Shown: one piece after another, positions 44,495-55,558 of the stretch
Layout of the letters: each line of letters begins with the position of its first letter
Position numbering within the stretch: the first letter of the stretch is position 1
The notes under the pieces: model-generated
Seen by the model: the letters and a program-made list of their open reading frames with translations, nothing else
Database searches by the model: none
Told to the model about the DNA's origin: nothing
Made by a program: the position numbers and the translations under genes
Source: Athripsodes cinereus
Lineage: Eukaryota > Arthropoda > Insecta > Trichoptera > Leptoceridae
Direction of reading: 5' to 3'
DNA: 64,000 bases
NCBI GenBank assembly: GCA_947579605.1
Contig: OX388322.1
Location: 5,022,001-5,086,000, forward strand

Positions 44495-44745
44495 TTGTTC
44501 TGTAGAACGACCGGCAAAGAATTGGTCTTCCACTTTTTTCCGTAAGTTTTCAAGTATTCAGTAAATAGCAGGTGTTTTTAAAAAATAAAATCATTTTAGG
44601 TATATCTTAAACTCTGCGATGAGATTTGCCATCCATCCTGAATATTATTTTTCGACACGGAGAGGAGAGCTTGCGTGTTTATTACAAGCAGCTGGTCTGC
44701 TGGCTACCACAATTGTTATATATCCCATGATGGTAGGTATAGCTG
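44495..44745 (+). mobile_element. Family A SINE, full length
   Basis: TTCTGTAGAACGACCGGCAA to CCCATGATGGTAGGTATAG; all blocks. Confidence 0.85.
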
Positions 44746-45299
44746 CTGTATTATGTGATATTTTAAATTCATAAAAAGTTGGGAAATAAACGCGATAAAC
44801 TTGCTTGTTGTACATTGACGTATGAAGCTTATAGTTCTACGATACTTTGTAATACTTGATGGTAAGTACCTATACCTAACCAATATACAAAAATGAATAA
44901 AAAAATAAATAAGATTTATCCATTTACCTTAGGAAAAGCATAATTAAAATTATAATATAATTACATACTAAATAAATCCAAAATATTTGGATTTATAGCA
45001 ATAAGGTTTGCTGCTTTTAAACACAAAAATGGTTAAAAGCAACACTTTCTCCAAAATGCTGCTAGTGGTGCACAGTGTTGGTTCCAGCAGTATATTTCCG
45101 TGTAATCACCTCGTGTGACTTACGAATAACCCATAACTTGTAGTCATTACAAACTGTTGGATAATTATATAAAATTCTATCCAAGTTGTATCCGGTATAA
45201 ATATCTAAATACATAGCAATGATTCTCAAAGTAGACAAAATTGCCTCTTAAGGGGTACGTACTGAACTGCAATGTAAGCGGAAATAAAAATTGAAAGTT
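44746..45299. other. Unassigned sequence
   Basis: Nothing recognised. Confidence 0.4.
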
Positions 45300-45390
45300 C
45301 ATGACGTGGTCGTTTGCCCGATGGTAGAGACTAGGACTTTTAATCGAAAGATTATGAGTTCGGTTCCTCACTCAGCCAAATCTGCCTTAC
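45300..45390 (+). mobile_element. tRNA-Lys-like SINE head or tRNA pseudogene
   Basis: TGCCCGATGGTAGAGACTAG (D-arm/box A-like), GGACTTTTAATCGAAAG with a CTTTTAA loop (TTT, Lys), then GAGTTCGGTTCCTC (T-arm/box B). The anticodon stem is mismatched, so it is not functional as a tRNA. Confidence 0.6.
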
Positions 45391-45759
45391 TTTTGTGACA
45401 TAAGCATGTTGACTACTGTGACGAAGTTTTCAAGTGTGTTTGGATTTATTTCAAATTCAGGTTCATCCTTAAAAAAATTGGAACAGAAATATTGGCTTTT
45501 TTATAGATTGAATAATTTACTTAAAGCTGATAGTACCTACATATGTGTGGTTTGTTATCGAAACCGGACAAACCTTAAAAAAAACCTACGCTAAGTATGA
45601 AAAAATACTCTTTGTTTTGAGTTCTGTAAAACTCGATTTTTTAAAACTACCGAATTTTACAAAATTTACTTGAAAAGCAGTGAAGAAATTCAAAGTGAGT
45701 ATGTAAAACAATCATAAGTCAATTAGTTTTTGGTTTCTGGTAATTTATTATAAATGGAT
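45391..45759. other. Unassigned sequence
   Basis: May include the body of the SINE starting at 45300; no second copy in the window to define it. Confidence 0.35.
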
Positions 45760-45990
45760 TTATCCATTTGAGATCCAGAACCTCTTTTTCGCAAATTTTA
45801 GAGTGTTCTGTAAAAGGCTAGTGTTCGAAAAAATAAAGATATTTCAAATCAGTTCAGCGATAAGGTTTGCAGCTAATCTTGAATCTTTTAAATTTTGGTT
45901 GACATGGAGAGGACAGTTTGCATGATTGTTACATGCAACTGGTCAGCTGGCTGCCCCGCTTGAGGGATATGCAGTGATGGTGCAGTAATA
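45760..45990 (+). mobile_element. Family A SINE, near full length
   Basis: TTTTAGAGTGTTCTGTAAAA, TTCAGCGATAAGGTTTGCAG, GACATGGAGAGGACAGTTTG, GTGATGGTGCAGTAATAG. 5' end altered. Confidence 0.8.
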
Positions 45991-46423
45991 GTTGTAGTAG
46001 TAATATATTTATTCTATTATGAATTAAAACAAATGTTTAAATCATAATTTAGATTCGTAGAACAGTTTGTCTCCAGATTTAATTCTGGAAAAAAATATAA
46101 TCAATGATTAGATCAATCTTCGTCGACGTGGTAGATTAAACAAATTAATTTGAGTTGGAGGATCAACACAACTAAGTAGAAAAAAATCCAAAAGGATTCA
46201 CGAGATAAATAAGTTTGAGAAACTCTGCTATACATGTGGTATAAAAGTACGTAATAGTACTAGCTTTTGTCTGTATTTACGGTTGCAGAATCCGACTGGA
46301 CACCGTTTCCACTACTAGACTACGGTGTAAAGTTAAGATTAACTGCACCACGGGACGCATACAAATATAAATTCAAAATATTTTTAATATAATCCGTAAC
46401 TTTTTGCGTATTATCCATTATGG
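45991..46423. other. Unassigned sequence
   Basis: Nothing recognised. Confidence 0.4.
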
Positions 46424-46610
46424 TATGAAGTAAACACTTAACTTTTTTATAAATACACACTATATTTTATAAATGAGTAGACAATTGTTTCGTCTTTTAC
46501 CAAGTTTTCGTCTTTTGTATTGATAATGTCTTGGTAAAAGACGAAACAATTGTCTACTCATTTATAAAATATAGTGTGTATTTATAAAAAAGTTAAGTGT
46601 TTACTTCATA
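46424..46610. repeat. Perfect 81-bp inverted repeat, 25-bp spacer
   Basis: 46424-46504 and 46530-46610 are exact complements over 81 bp (TATGAAGTAAACACTTAACT ... TTTTACCAAG). The spacer 46505-46529 begins TTTTCGTCTTTTG, repeating a word from the arm end. No relatives elsewhere in the window and no target duplication. Confidence 0.95.
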
Positions 46611-46667
46611 AATTCAAAACCCTGGATGAACGCAGATATTGTGCTTTAAGGATTAAATAAAGAAGGT

Positions 46668-46758
46668 TTGGCACAGAGAGGTCAGCTTATATGTTTATTA
46701 GATGCAGCTGGTCTGCTGACTACCCCACTTGTGAGATAGGAGATAATGATATAGCATA
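46668..46758 (+). mobile_element. Family A SINE, 3' end
   Basis: GGCACAGAGAGGTCAGCTTA to GATAATGATATAGCATAGTA. SINE C follows within 12 bp. Confidence 0.8.
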
Positions 46759-46768
46759 GTATATAATT

Positions 46769-46945
46769 AGTTCGTCGGTAGCCTGGAGGTAGAGTCTCGG
46801 CCTCATGAACAAGGGGTCCGCGGTTCGATACCAAGTGCCGGCAAACTCCCCTTTCACAGCACAAGCTTTTAGCTTAGTGTGAAAGGTGTGTAGGGTTGTA
46901 TTTGGGTTTATTACCAAAACCCAGATATATCTTTAAAAAAAATAT
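46769..46945 (+). mobile_element. tRNA-derived SINE family C, full-length reference copy
   Basis: Box A region GTCGGTAGCCTGGAGGTAGA, GTCTCGGCCTCATGAACAAG, box B GCGGTTCGATACC, then GCCGGCAAACTCCCCTTTCA, the hairpin-forming AAGCTTTTAGCTT, GTGTGAAAGGTGTGTAGGGT, TTGGGTTTAT, and CCCAGATATATCTTTAAAAA as tail. A tRNA-derived Pol III retroposon. Confidence 0.85.
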
Positions 46946-47039
46946 TATATACCTAAACGAAAAAATATGAATTTAAAAAATATATTTAACTTAAGGTGAA
47001 CATAGTTTTCGCATTTTACTAGATCTTTGAGTGAAGACA

Positions 47040-47155
47040 TTAAGAAGATTACTCAACAGACACCCCATCTGCACAGCCAATAAATTGTGCAAACTCCCTT
47101 TAGTAGGAAACAGGGAAGGTGTTCCGATCCTTACGAATCGGCTGGAAATGACAGT
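47040..47155. repeat. Family K-related fragment
   Basis: ATCTGCACAGCCAATAAATT, AGGGAAGGTGTTCCGATCCT and TACGAATCGGCTGG words match families at 28980 and 38800. Confidence 0.55.
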
Positions 47156-47204
47156 TTAGGCTGTTGTTCGTATATCCTCACATATAAGATAGTCAACATC
47201 TGCA

Positions 47205-47330
47205 TTTCAGTGATTAGGCATGCCACCCATTCTGAATGTCTTATTTTTTTATTGGAACAGAGAATGCATGTTTATTATTTACAGTTATTTCTCAGGCTAC
47301 CCAACTTGTTGGATATGCCATGATGGTATA
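47205..47330 (+). mobile_element. Family A SINE, 3' half
   Basis: TTTCAGTGATTAGGCATGCC to ATATGCCATGATGGTATAGT followed by (AGT)n. Confidence 0.8.
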
Positions 47331-47847
47331 GTAGTAGTAGTACCTACATACCATTGAACTAATTTCCATGGGAGGACCTTTTCTTTTAGGTCACACATTT
47401 GGAATGTTTTTGAATACGAATTTCGAATGATTTCTCTTACACTCAAAATTACTACGCCCCGTTGCCAAATTTTCGAAATAGTTTAGAAATTTGAAATATT
47501 TCACAAAATCTTTGAGTTTTGTTAAGGAATATTTTTAAGATTCCAGGAATCGATTTATGCTACTTCGCCCCCCTTGATCGGGCCCTGTATAGGTACTTAT
47601 ATGTGTAAATACGTATATTAAATCTATTGGTACCTATATAATTTAAACCGTAGGAATATATAACAGATAATATAATCAGATTTACTTATTCGGCAATAAA
47701 GATAAATTCACATCCGACCTCTAACATACAGCTTGTACTAAATTTTCTTGAAAGTATATATGGGATACGATCAAATTACAACGGGAATTTAAATCAGGGA
47801 ATGATAGAAAAATTATATGAGCGAAAAACAGAAACATGTAGGTCTAG
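47331..47847. other. Unassigned sequence
   Basis: Nothing recognised. Confidence 0.4.
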
Positions 47848-48240
47848 ATAATGTTGAAATAACTTTATTTTTTTCAGACATTTCAGGAATCCAAGGACTT
47901 CTATTTATCCGTTTAGGTGACAATTTCTTAATCTTTCAACTCTCTCCAGACAATCAGTACCACTATGCCAGTGTTGGCATCTCCGACCCTACCACGTCAG
48001 TGGGCAGTGGACCCAGCTGATGTAGCAGATCCCATTTTGGTACCCACACATCCACGAATACTTTAAAGTGTGCAGCGTTCGTGGCATTTAAAAATACTTC
48101 CCCAAACCAGATGGGTCGAGGAGTGACGACAGTCATACCCAGAATCATTCCCTCTTTTGCATCCATCATCAAAGGACATTCTCAAATTGAGCTATTGTCC
48201 CACATGTGCACCATAGATTATCATTATGTGGGTTTACGGT
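47848..48240 (-). mobile_element. Unclassified minus-strand element end with coding-like block
   Basis: Minus strand 48172-47963 is open for 69 codons: KEGMILGMTVVTPRPIWFGE, then ATNAAHFKVFVDVWVPKWDL, then LGPLPTDVVGSEMPTLA-stop. Downstream the same strand gives GGATAAATAGAAGTCCTTGG and AAAAAAATAAAGTTATTTCA, an AATAAA-bearing 3' end. This 3' end recurs (minus strand) at 31232-31282, so it belongs to a repeat. I cannot name the protein. Confidence 0.45.
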
Positions 48241-49184
48241 TTTTATTCAAAAATAAAACAATGAATTATCATAAATAAAACACTTACTTAGTATCTACTT
48301 CCACTGTGACATCATTGGTCGCGAGCCGGCATTCAAAAGTTCCAAAAAATTGCATGAATCAAAATCATTAGCAAATAAACTTGTATTGTAAAAGTAAAGT
48401 CAGTTATGGAAGGAAGTGTCCGATATGAGATTAATTTTTTATCTACTTAATAAGTGTATTATTTATTAATTATTTTCTATCTTTTTGTACTTTTAAAATT
48501 TCCTGTTTATAACGGCTTCAATTCATTAATGGCTAAGAGTGGAAACTTTACTAACTTATTTGTTGTTCATTGTGTATACTTCTGATATTTTTTGTGTCAA
48601 CTGTTTGTATCCTTATTTTGACGAATAAAAACAAAAAGGATTCAAACACGGAATCTCTCCATTAAGTTCTCGACGAAGTTGGACACATTTGAACATAAGT
48701 AAGTAACTCTTGTTATTATTTGAACATCTCTTACATATTCCCATCCCTTTACGATATATATTGCGAGTAATAACATATATTATAGGGGCTCAAAGGTTCA
48801 CCATATATATACACTATGTACATATTATTATGGTCTTGTCTACAACAGAAGCAAACAAATTTTAACAAATACATACATACATACATAGGAAAGTAACAAA
48901 ATAATATCTTTATATATATACGAATGCCAATTGTGATAAGCAATGATACAATATTCTTACTTATTTACTAATGGACATAACAAAAAAGGTACTAAATTAT
49001 TCCGGCTCTTTTGTGTGTTTTTTCTAGAGTCATGTTAATGTCAAGTATCCGTGAAATATCATAAATAAGTCATTAAATTTAACTCGTTCGTTTCAGCGTT
49101 GAGGTGTTTTACTACCTAATAACCATCATTTTTTATTTTAATATTTATTCATTCTTTACTGTAAATTGATTACAAATAATTACA
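48241..49184. other. Unassigned AT-rich sequence
   Basis: Nothing recognised. Confidence 0.4.
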
Positions 49185-49240
49185 TCATCATACCATAGCG
49201 TCATTTGTATGGGGAAACCAGCAGTTCAACTGCACATGAT
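49185..49240 (-). mobile_element. Family A SINE, terminal scrap
   Basis: CATCATACCATAGCGTCATT and GGGGAAACCAGCAGTTCAAC. Confidence 0.5.
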
Positions 49241-50237
49241 GAAGATGATTTTGGATGATTTTATTTTTGACATATTACATTTTTTATATTTTAAATCATT
49301 TTATACATTTTTTTAATTTATTAACATTTTTTTACATTTTCACATTTTTTTAACATTTCTATGTGTTTTAAAGACTTCCTGTATCTTTTATTTACTACCC
49401 CAAATTTATGTTTATTGGATTGGTAAGAATAATATCTTAATTGGTTTTCTCATTGTTGTTTTTTAATGTTTGTACTTATTCTTCTAAGTGTTTGATCCAT
49501 ACAGAATAAATAAAATAAAATATATATTATAGTACAAACAATAAGAACATTATTGTTTATACCTACTAAGACATAGTTTTTAAGTAATAACACGACATGT
49601 AGTAGATCTAGTTTGACAATAACTATTGATTATTATTAATACAGTAAAACTTCAAACAGTTTGTTTGTTTACATAAATCAATTAAAATGCTCAAATTAAG
49701 ATAAGTAGGCAGAGTGAAAACAAAGAAAAATAAATCAATAAATAGATTTTCCCTAAACAAAAACAATATTTATCATATTATTGATTTACATTACGTCAAA
49801 CATGTGAAAAAACATTGATTATTTCATATCTACACAAAACTGAGTAAATAAAAAAAATTAATAATATTTAATCGGTTTATACAATCGACATGAACGTAAT
49901 GTATTGTTCCCAATATAAATATTGAATTATTCAATTAAACAGTATTCGTACAAAGGAATTAATTAAAATCGATTCAAAGCTGATAAAAATCGATTCGTAC
50001 TGGTAAAATTATTATACAGAAAAAAATGTAAAGAAAAATGACAGAAACAATGCCTTGCTAGAGACCTAGAGAGATAATATTGTTGCATATTAAAATAGAC
50101 GGTTCTAGAATAATAATAGATCTTCTGCTTCAGTCTACATTGCGACTTATGTTAAATTATATAACAAAATGATTGATAAAAAATATTATTGTGTATTGTT
50201 TCTATCGAGTAAAACTAACGCAAAAATGTATAGACTG
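49241..50237. other. Unassigned AT-rich sequence
   Basis: 49260-49360 is a T-rich run of ACATTTTTTT-like words. Nothing else. Confidence 0.45.
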
Positions 50238-50437
50238 AGGCCTGAGTCAAAACACATCTTAGCGTTACGTTTTCGTGTCGCAATCGTTCGAATATAAACG
50301 ACGTTGTGCCAAAGTGTCAATTTTCGTAACTATTGTGTATTTTAGTTACGAAAATTGACACTTCTCGCAACGTCGTCTATATTCGAACGATAACGACACG
50401 AAAACGTAACGCTAAATTGTGTTTTGACTTCGGGCCC
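50238..50437. mobile_element. Palindromic MITE, 200 bp (family of 22060)
   Basis: AGGCCTGAGTCAAAACACAT at the left and an imperfect complement at the right (TTGACTTCGGGCCC). Arms pair nearly end to end through CGTTACGTTTTCGTGTCG. Confidence 0.85.
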
Positions 50438-50561
50438 TTCACCTGATGATTCGAACATGTAGTCCGTGAAACGGGTCGTGGCTTAAATGTACTCGATAGT
50501 AACACTGAGGAATAATAATATTAAAAATAAATATTAAATAATTTAAACCTCTTTAGTTTAG

Positions 50562-50895
50562 TTTCAGAGCGCAGGGAATGTCGTGGAAAGAGGTGACGCA
50601 ATTGGCGCAGAGACGCTCTGAATGGAAGAGGCTGGTTTCTGCCCTGAGGCCTGAGTCAATAACACACTTTCGCGTCACGTTCCCGCTCCGTTAGCGTTCG
50701 GGTGCAGACGAAGTTGCAAGCAAGTGTCAATTTCGTTGCTAAGATACACAATAGTTACGAAAATTAACACTTTAGCGAAACATCGTCTGCACCCGAACGC
50801 TAACGGAGCGGGAACGTGACGCGTAAGTGTGTTATTGACTCAGGCCTCTGTGCTCCCGAGAGGAGCGTTGAGGGCGATGATGATGATGATGAGTT
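50562..50895 (+). mobile_element. RTE-like LINE family B split by a MITE
   Basis: GAGCGCAGGGAATGTCGTGG to GGTTTCTGCCCTG (50646), then the MITE 50647-50847, then CTGTGCTCCCGAGAGGAGCG and the (GAT)n tail. Removing the MITE and one CTG restores the family B sequence exactly, so this is a defined filled site. Confidence 0.9.
50647..50847. mobile_element. Palindromic MITE, 201 bp, inside LINE B
   Basis: AGGCCTGAGTCAATAACACA ... TGTGTTATTGACTCAGGCCT; near-perfect full-length palindrome. Flanked by CTG on both sides (50644-50646, 50848-50850), indicating a 3-bp target duplication. Confidence 0.9.
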
Positions 50896-50905
50896 TAGTT
50901 TGATA

Positions 50906-51140
50906 TCCCGTGGAGCTTCCGGTGAAAAATATTATTCTCCGTAAGTTTTCGAGTGTTCTGTAAAAGGCAGGTGTTCGAAAAATTAAGACATTTTACATAT
51001 TAAATTCGGCGATGAAGTTTGCCACCCACCTTGAATGTCTTGATATTATTTTAGCACGGAGAGGACTGCTTACATGTCTATTTTATTCAGCTGGTCTGCT
51101 GGCTATCCCACTTGTGAGATTTATCGTGATGGTATAGTAA
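50906..51140 (+). mobile_element. Family A SINE, near full length
   Basis: CCCGTGGAGCTTCCGGTGAA to TTATCGTGATGGTATAGTA; a short deletion removes the CCCACTC block. Confidence 0.85.
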
Positions 51141-51454
51141 TATTTGAAAACGACATCGCATGTCGAAAAATTGGTCACAATGATAAAGTAACTAGTAGGT
51201 AATACCTACATTAAAACATATTTTTATTTGTTATCTGTAGGTACATTAAATTTCATTTACAGAATATAACAATAATCACAGTTTTCATGTCAACGTTTCA
51301 AATATTATTATTTAGTTTTGTGTTCATTATTATAAATGGTCACAAATAGACAATATATTATTTTACTATTGTTTATACCCGGCGTAGCGCGTATAGTAAA
51401 AAAATTAACGAAATTATAATCTGCGCGTTAATAACCAAGAAGTTACTACTTCTA
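51141..51454. other. Unassigned sequence
   Basis: 51370-51410 has ACCCGGCGTAGCGCG, GC-rich against its surroundings, unexplained. Confidence 0.35.
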
Positions 51455-51685
51455 CTACTATATAATCATATCCCACAAGTGGGGTAGTCAACAGACCAAC
51501 TGTACGTTATAAACATGCAAGCTGTCCTCTATGTGCCAACAAAAAAATAAGAATGTCAGTGCGGGTGTCAAACCTCATTGCAGAATTTAATTTAATATCT
51601 TTTTTTCGAACACAAGCCTCTTACAAAACATTCGAAAACTTACAGAAAAGAGTCGGATACCAATTCTTTGTCAAATGCTCGACAG
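51455..51685 (-). mobile_element. Family A SINE, near full length
   Basis: TATCCCACAAGTGGGGTAGT to CAATTCTTTGTCAAATGCTC; all blocks present but diverged. Confidence 0.8.
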
Positions 51686-51809
51686 AAATTGTCATAAAAC
51701 AAAACATTGAATTAACGTTGCACAGATAAAAAAATCCCTTCATCTCGAATAGACAACAATATCATAAAAGATTAACTGAAACCACAAAAGATACATCAAA
51801 TCTCTAGAA

Positions 51810-52331
51810 CAGTCGTCGGCAACCTATGGCACGCGTGCCAGGCTTGGCACGCGATGGGGTTCTGAATGGCACTCTACAAAGTAATCAGGGAAATCGCGAA
51901 AATATCGAGACGAAGTGATTTTTAAATAAGAGAAAATGTTTATTTTTTTTTTTATAAAAAAGATATATCTGGGTATTGTTTGTTATAAACCCAAATACAA
52001 CCTTATACACCTTTCACAGTAAGCTCCTAAAAGCTTGTGTCGTTATAATTATTTATCTAACGTGGCTCGCCAATGTCACGAAAATCTGCGCGAAGGGTGA
52101 GTGAGAGCGCATTCGGAGTAAAAAGGATGAAACATGCGCAGCGCCGACTAATTTAATTAATTTATGTTAGAATTTTATGTTATTTTTTTAATAAATATGT
52201 TTAAAAGATAAATTTGGTATAAAATTCTTCTCCTCTAGAACCCCATTATATAATTTAGAATTAAGGCGGCACCCTGAATCATATTGGTAGAGTGGCTTGG
52301 CACACCACAGCTAAAAGGTTGCCGACCCCTG
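51810..52331. mobile_element. hAT-type non-autonomous element, 522 bp, with SINE C insert
   Basis: Ends CAGTCGTCGGCAACCTATGG and complement of CAGGGGTCGGCAACCTTTTA; perfect 8-bp duplication CTCTAGAA at 51802-51809 and 52332-52339. A 5'-truncated SINE C (minus strand, about 51940-52042, complement of TATAAACCCAAATACAACCT) lies inside. GGCACGCG and GGCACACC subterminal words. No transposase. Confidence 0.9.
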
Positions 52332-52339
52332 CTCTAGAA

Positions 52340-53400
52340 TAAGAAGAATAAAAGCAAAATTCACAAAGTGAGTTTAAGTTGCGGCCTCTGAAGACGAAGT
52401 AAACCGATTAAAGAGCCGAACAATTTCTATCCTTTGAATTTCGTCAAAGAACAGTTGATTTTAGCCAATCAGAGGCCACGATTTAATAAATATACCTACA
52501 CACAAAGAAACATAATATTCAAAAATCGAATCAATTTATGAATTTCCAGTTATTATAGCAAACATTAATATTGATATACCAATAAATCTGTCGTGACGTG
52601 GCGATAAGTAGTAGCAGCACCTGGTAGAACTGTTCCAATAGTTTAATATATGGATAGCTATACAGATAGTTAGATAGATAGACAGATAGATAGCTGTCAG
52701 TTATTATAAACCAATAAATCACAGTCAAAGTGCTAAATAACAATAACGTACAACAGACAGTGAAATAACAATAGTTATACCAATGATACATGTACAATAA
52801 TTCGTATAAATATTTTAGTGTGTTTCTGTATAGATACCTATTTATTTATTTTATTTTTATTTATTTATTTATTTACAAATATTTACGGCCAAAGCCTTTA
52901 ACATGTTAAACCTCTGTATATATACAAAACATGTAAACAAAGGAAAGATCTGGTACAAAGAAGACACAAAACAATTAGACTAAAGAAACGAAAGTTTTAC
53001 AGACAATATAACATTAATCATGTTATAATTATAAAAAAGATACAAAATTTATATTATAAATGGATGCATTATCCTTTACAAATATTATACAATAAAAAAA
53101 ATATACATATCAAGTAAAATAATGGGGATTAACTCAGTTGAGCGGCCCCACCCGTTGTGGAGAGTATTTTTTATTCCATAGAAAGAGTCGATATGCAATA
53201 TTGTTAAGTCCATTCAAATTAGTTTAATTGCAAATTAAAATGTTTGCATTAATTTTTTTTTAAATTCACCATCATCCGAAGTGCGGAAGAATGTTTTGAG
53301 AAGTTTGATATTCTCATGGATGTAAGATAGGTCATTGTTGACAAGCTTCCTTCGTCATTTATTAATCATACGGAACAAATATTTTAGTCAATTTATATTA
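52340..53400. other. Unassigned sequence with a LINE J tail
   Basis: 52850-52925: (TTTA)n then TTTACGGCCAAAGCCTTTAA, a minus-strand J end. A short inverted pair GCGGCCTCTGA / TCAGAGGCCAC spans 52382-52485. Otherwise nothing. Confidence 0.45.
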
Positions 53401-53930
53401 CATCGATGACACATGTCCACATTTGATAGTTTAGAGAAAACAGGTTTTGAAAGTTTGAGATTCTTAATTAATTCACTAACTTCAAATTAATGCAGAAGGT
53501 GTTGAAAATGATAATCTTTGTTCTTTTTTAATGTCATTTATTACTTATTTTTTACTATATTTTTAACCAGAATGCCAAGAATTAGCATTTTTAGATGATG
53601 GTCATGGACATGTGTTTGGAAGTGTGATGGAAGTGCAAATTACGGCGACTTTTGGGATGCGTTTATGTGTGCACAGATGACACATGTCCGTCCTAAATGG
53701 ACATGTTTTTTTTTTAGAATCTTCATATCTTATGTGACATGTTACATCTGTGCACAAAACAATATGAATTTGTGGATATGTGACATTTGGTTTTTACTAA
53801 ATATTTCAATAATGATATTAAGATTGTTGGTAATATTTAATCAGGACATAGATGGCGTTGCAACCGATCTTGTACATGTATTAACTCATTTTACCTAAAA
53901 AGTGGACATGTGTCTTCTGTGCTTTAAAAC
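53401..53930. repeat. Cluster of inverted ACATGTCC words
   Basis: GACACATGTCCAC at 53408, GGACATGTGTTTGG at 53606, GCACAGATGACACATGTCCG at 53671, GGACATGTTT at 53699 and AGTGGACATGTGTCTTCTGTG at 53901. The pair 53671-53692 and 53901-53922 is a 22-bp inverted repeat with about two mismatches, enclosing 252 bp. Possibly a small MITE with internal copies of its own end. Confidence 0.7.
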
Positions 53931-53938
53931 ATCGACAT

Positions 53939-54989
53939 CCCAACTAGCAAAAAGGTTATATAACAATAAAATTATACGATCTTAAGTCCTTTAACTGTTA
54001 TATTAAAGTGTTTCCGTAACTACGACGTCGTAAAGAAGTTATCATTCGACGATTAAGTTATATAGTCTTAAAGTCAAATAAAAACGTCGAGTAAACGTGT
54101 ATTCAACTAATTAATACAACTAATCGTATATTGGTGTCAGGAAAACCTTTATATAACATCAATATATAACCTTTTAGTCGAGTAAACGTTTCAGTTATAT
54201 AAACGTCACCAAATAGATAAAATAGTCATATAAGTTTCATTTAAACGACTTTTATACGAGTCATAATCGTGTAAAAGGTTCCGAACCACCATAATATAAC
54301 CATAATATTTTGGGCAAAATGGCGATGATAAATAAGTTATGTAAACGTTTGTTTATATGACATGTCGTTATATTGTCGTCGATTAGAAGTCGCTGCATAA
54401 CTTCAGAAAGATGGCGGAATTTTCGTTAGATATTATAATTAATAATTAATTTCACATTCCTTATTGCTGACAAATTTGAAAGGGGCATTATTATTATAAC
54501 ATAAATATACCCATAGTTGACGAAAAAAATAAATTCCCAAAATAAATTAAGAGTGGGTATAGTAATATTCGACACAGCGCATGTATTGATGAAGAGTTCA
54601 ACTAAATTTATACTCTATCTGTTAACTTAATATTATATTTTAATATGAAAATTACCTATCTTTTGTTTTGTCACTCGATCCTGTCACTTTCTGTATATAC
54701 TGTTGGAAGAATGTCGTATAACACGACTAATTCACCTTTTTACGACATTTACGAAACGTAATAGTCGCATAGATGTATGGAAGAGACCATTATACAACGA
54801 TTTTAGTCGCGCTGTCACCACTACTCGACGACTATGTAACTATAATTAGTCATCAATAAACCATAACACAACCACTATACGATTAAAAAGTTATATTATT
54901 TGGGCCCTTTTCGGGTCATATAGACGTTTATATGACAGTTATATAACATGTGTAGCGACGTTTTCTCGACCACAATTTTGCTAGTTGGG
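53939..54989. mobile_element. Unclassified inverted-repeat element, 1,051 bp
   Basis: Ends CCCAACTAGCAAAA and its exact complement TTTTGCTAGTTGGG. Bases AT flank both ends (53937-53938, 54990-54991), a possible 2-bp duplication. The interior is full of GTTATATAAC-like and CGAGTAAACG-like words on both strands and has no open frame. Superfamily not recognised from the ends. Confidence 0.75.
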
Positions 54990-54991
54990 AT

Positions 54992-55093
54992 TGTTATGGA
55001 TTATTGCAAATTTAAATGTTTGAATTAAAGATTATGGGCTGTAATCTCGCGGTAGCGGTAGCGCGGTATTTTTGACAATAGTACCTTCGTGCT
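54992..55093. other. Spacer between two elements
   Basis: Nothing recognised; a GCGGTAGCGGTAGCGCGG word at 55049-55066. Confidence 0.4.
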
Positions 55094-55475
55094 TCATATC
55101 GTCCCTCTTCTGACTAACTGTCGTATCTGACATTTTTGGCGAAATCGAGTTATGATCACCTGATGTGTATTTATATAAGGCCTGCATGTTCTCTGTAACT
55201 GTTTCCGTTATCCTGGAACATCCTTCTGATTTGTTGTCGTATATACGAATTACTCCAAATAAAATGTCTTGTCGTATCTACAAATTCCTCAAAATTTCAT
55301 CACAAAAATTATTCTGAGATATATAAGAATACAAATAAAATTATGCAATATATTTACACTGTATAATATAACTAGGAGGGACGAAAATATGCACGGAAAA
55401 ACACTAAAAACGCTCTCCTGAACAATTTACATTTTAGCAGATATGACTGTTAGTCACAGAAGAGGGACGATATGA
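55094..55475. mobile_element. MITE with about 40-bp inverted ends, 382 bp
   Basis: Left TCATATCGTCCCTCTTCTG, right complement of TCATATCGTCCCTCTTCTG; arms continue to TGTCGTATCTG / CAGATATGACT with mismatches. Internal GTCGTATNTACNAATT words are repeated. No target duplication identified. Confidence 0.8.
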
Positions 55476-55558
55476 TTAAGATCCAAACAAGATTAAGATC
55501 GCATTTAGACTGTGTCAAGATTAACCCTGCTGAAAGGATTAAGGATGGGCGACATAAT

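Noticed and set aside
51370..51410. Possible Helitron end (ACCCGGCGTAGCGCG)
   Set aside because: No CTRR terminus after a clear hairpin, no TC start, and no second copy in the window.
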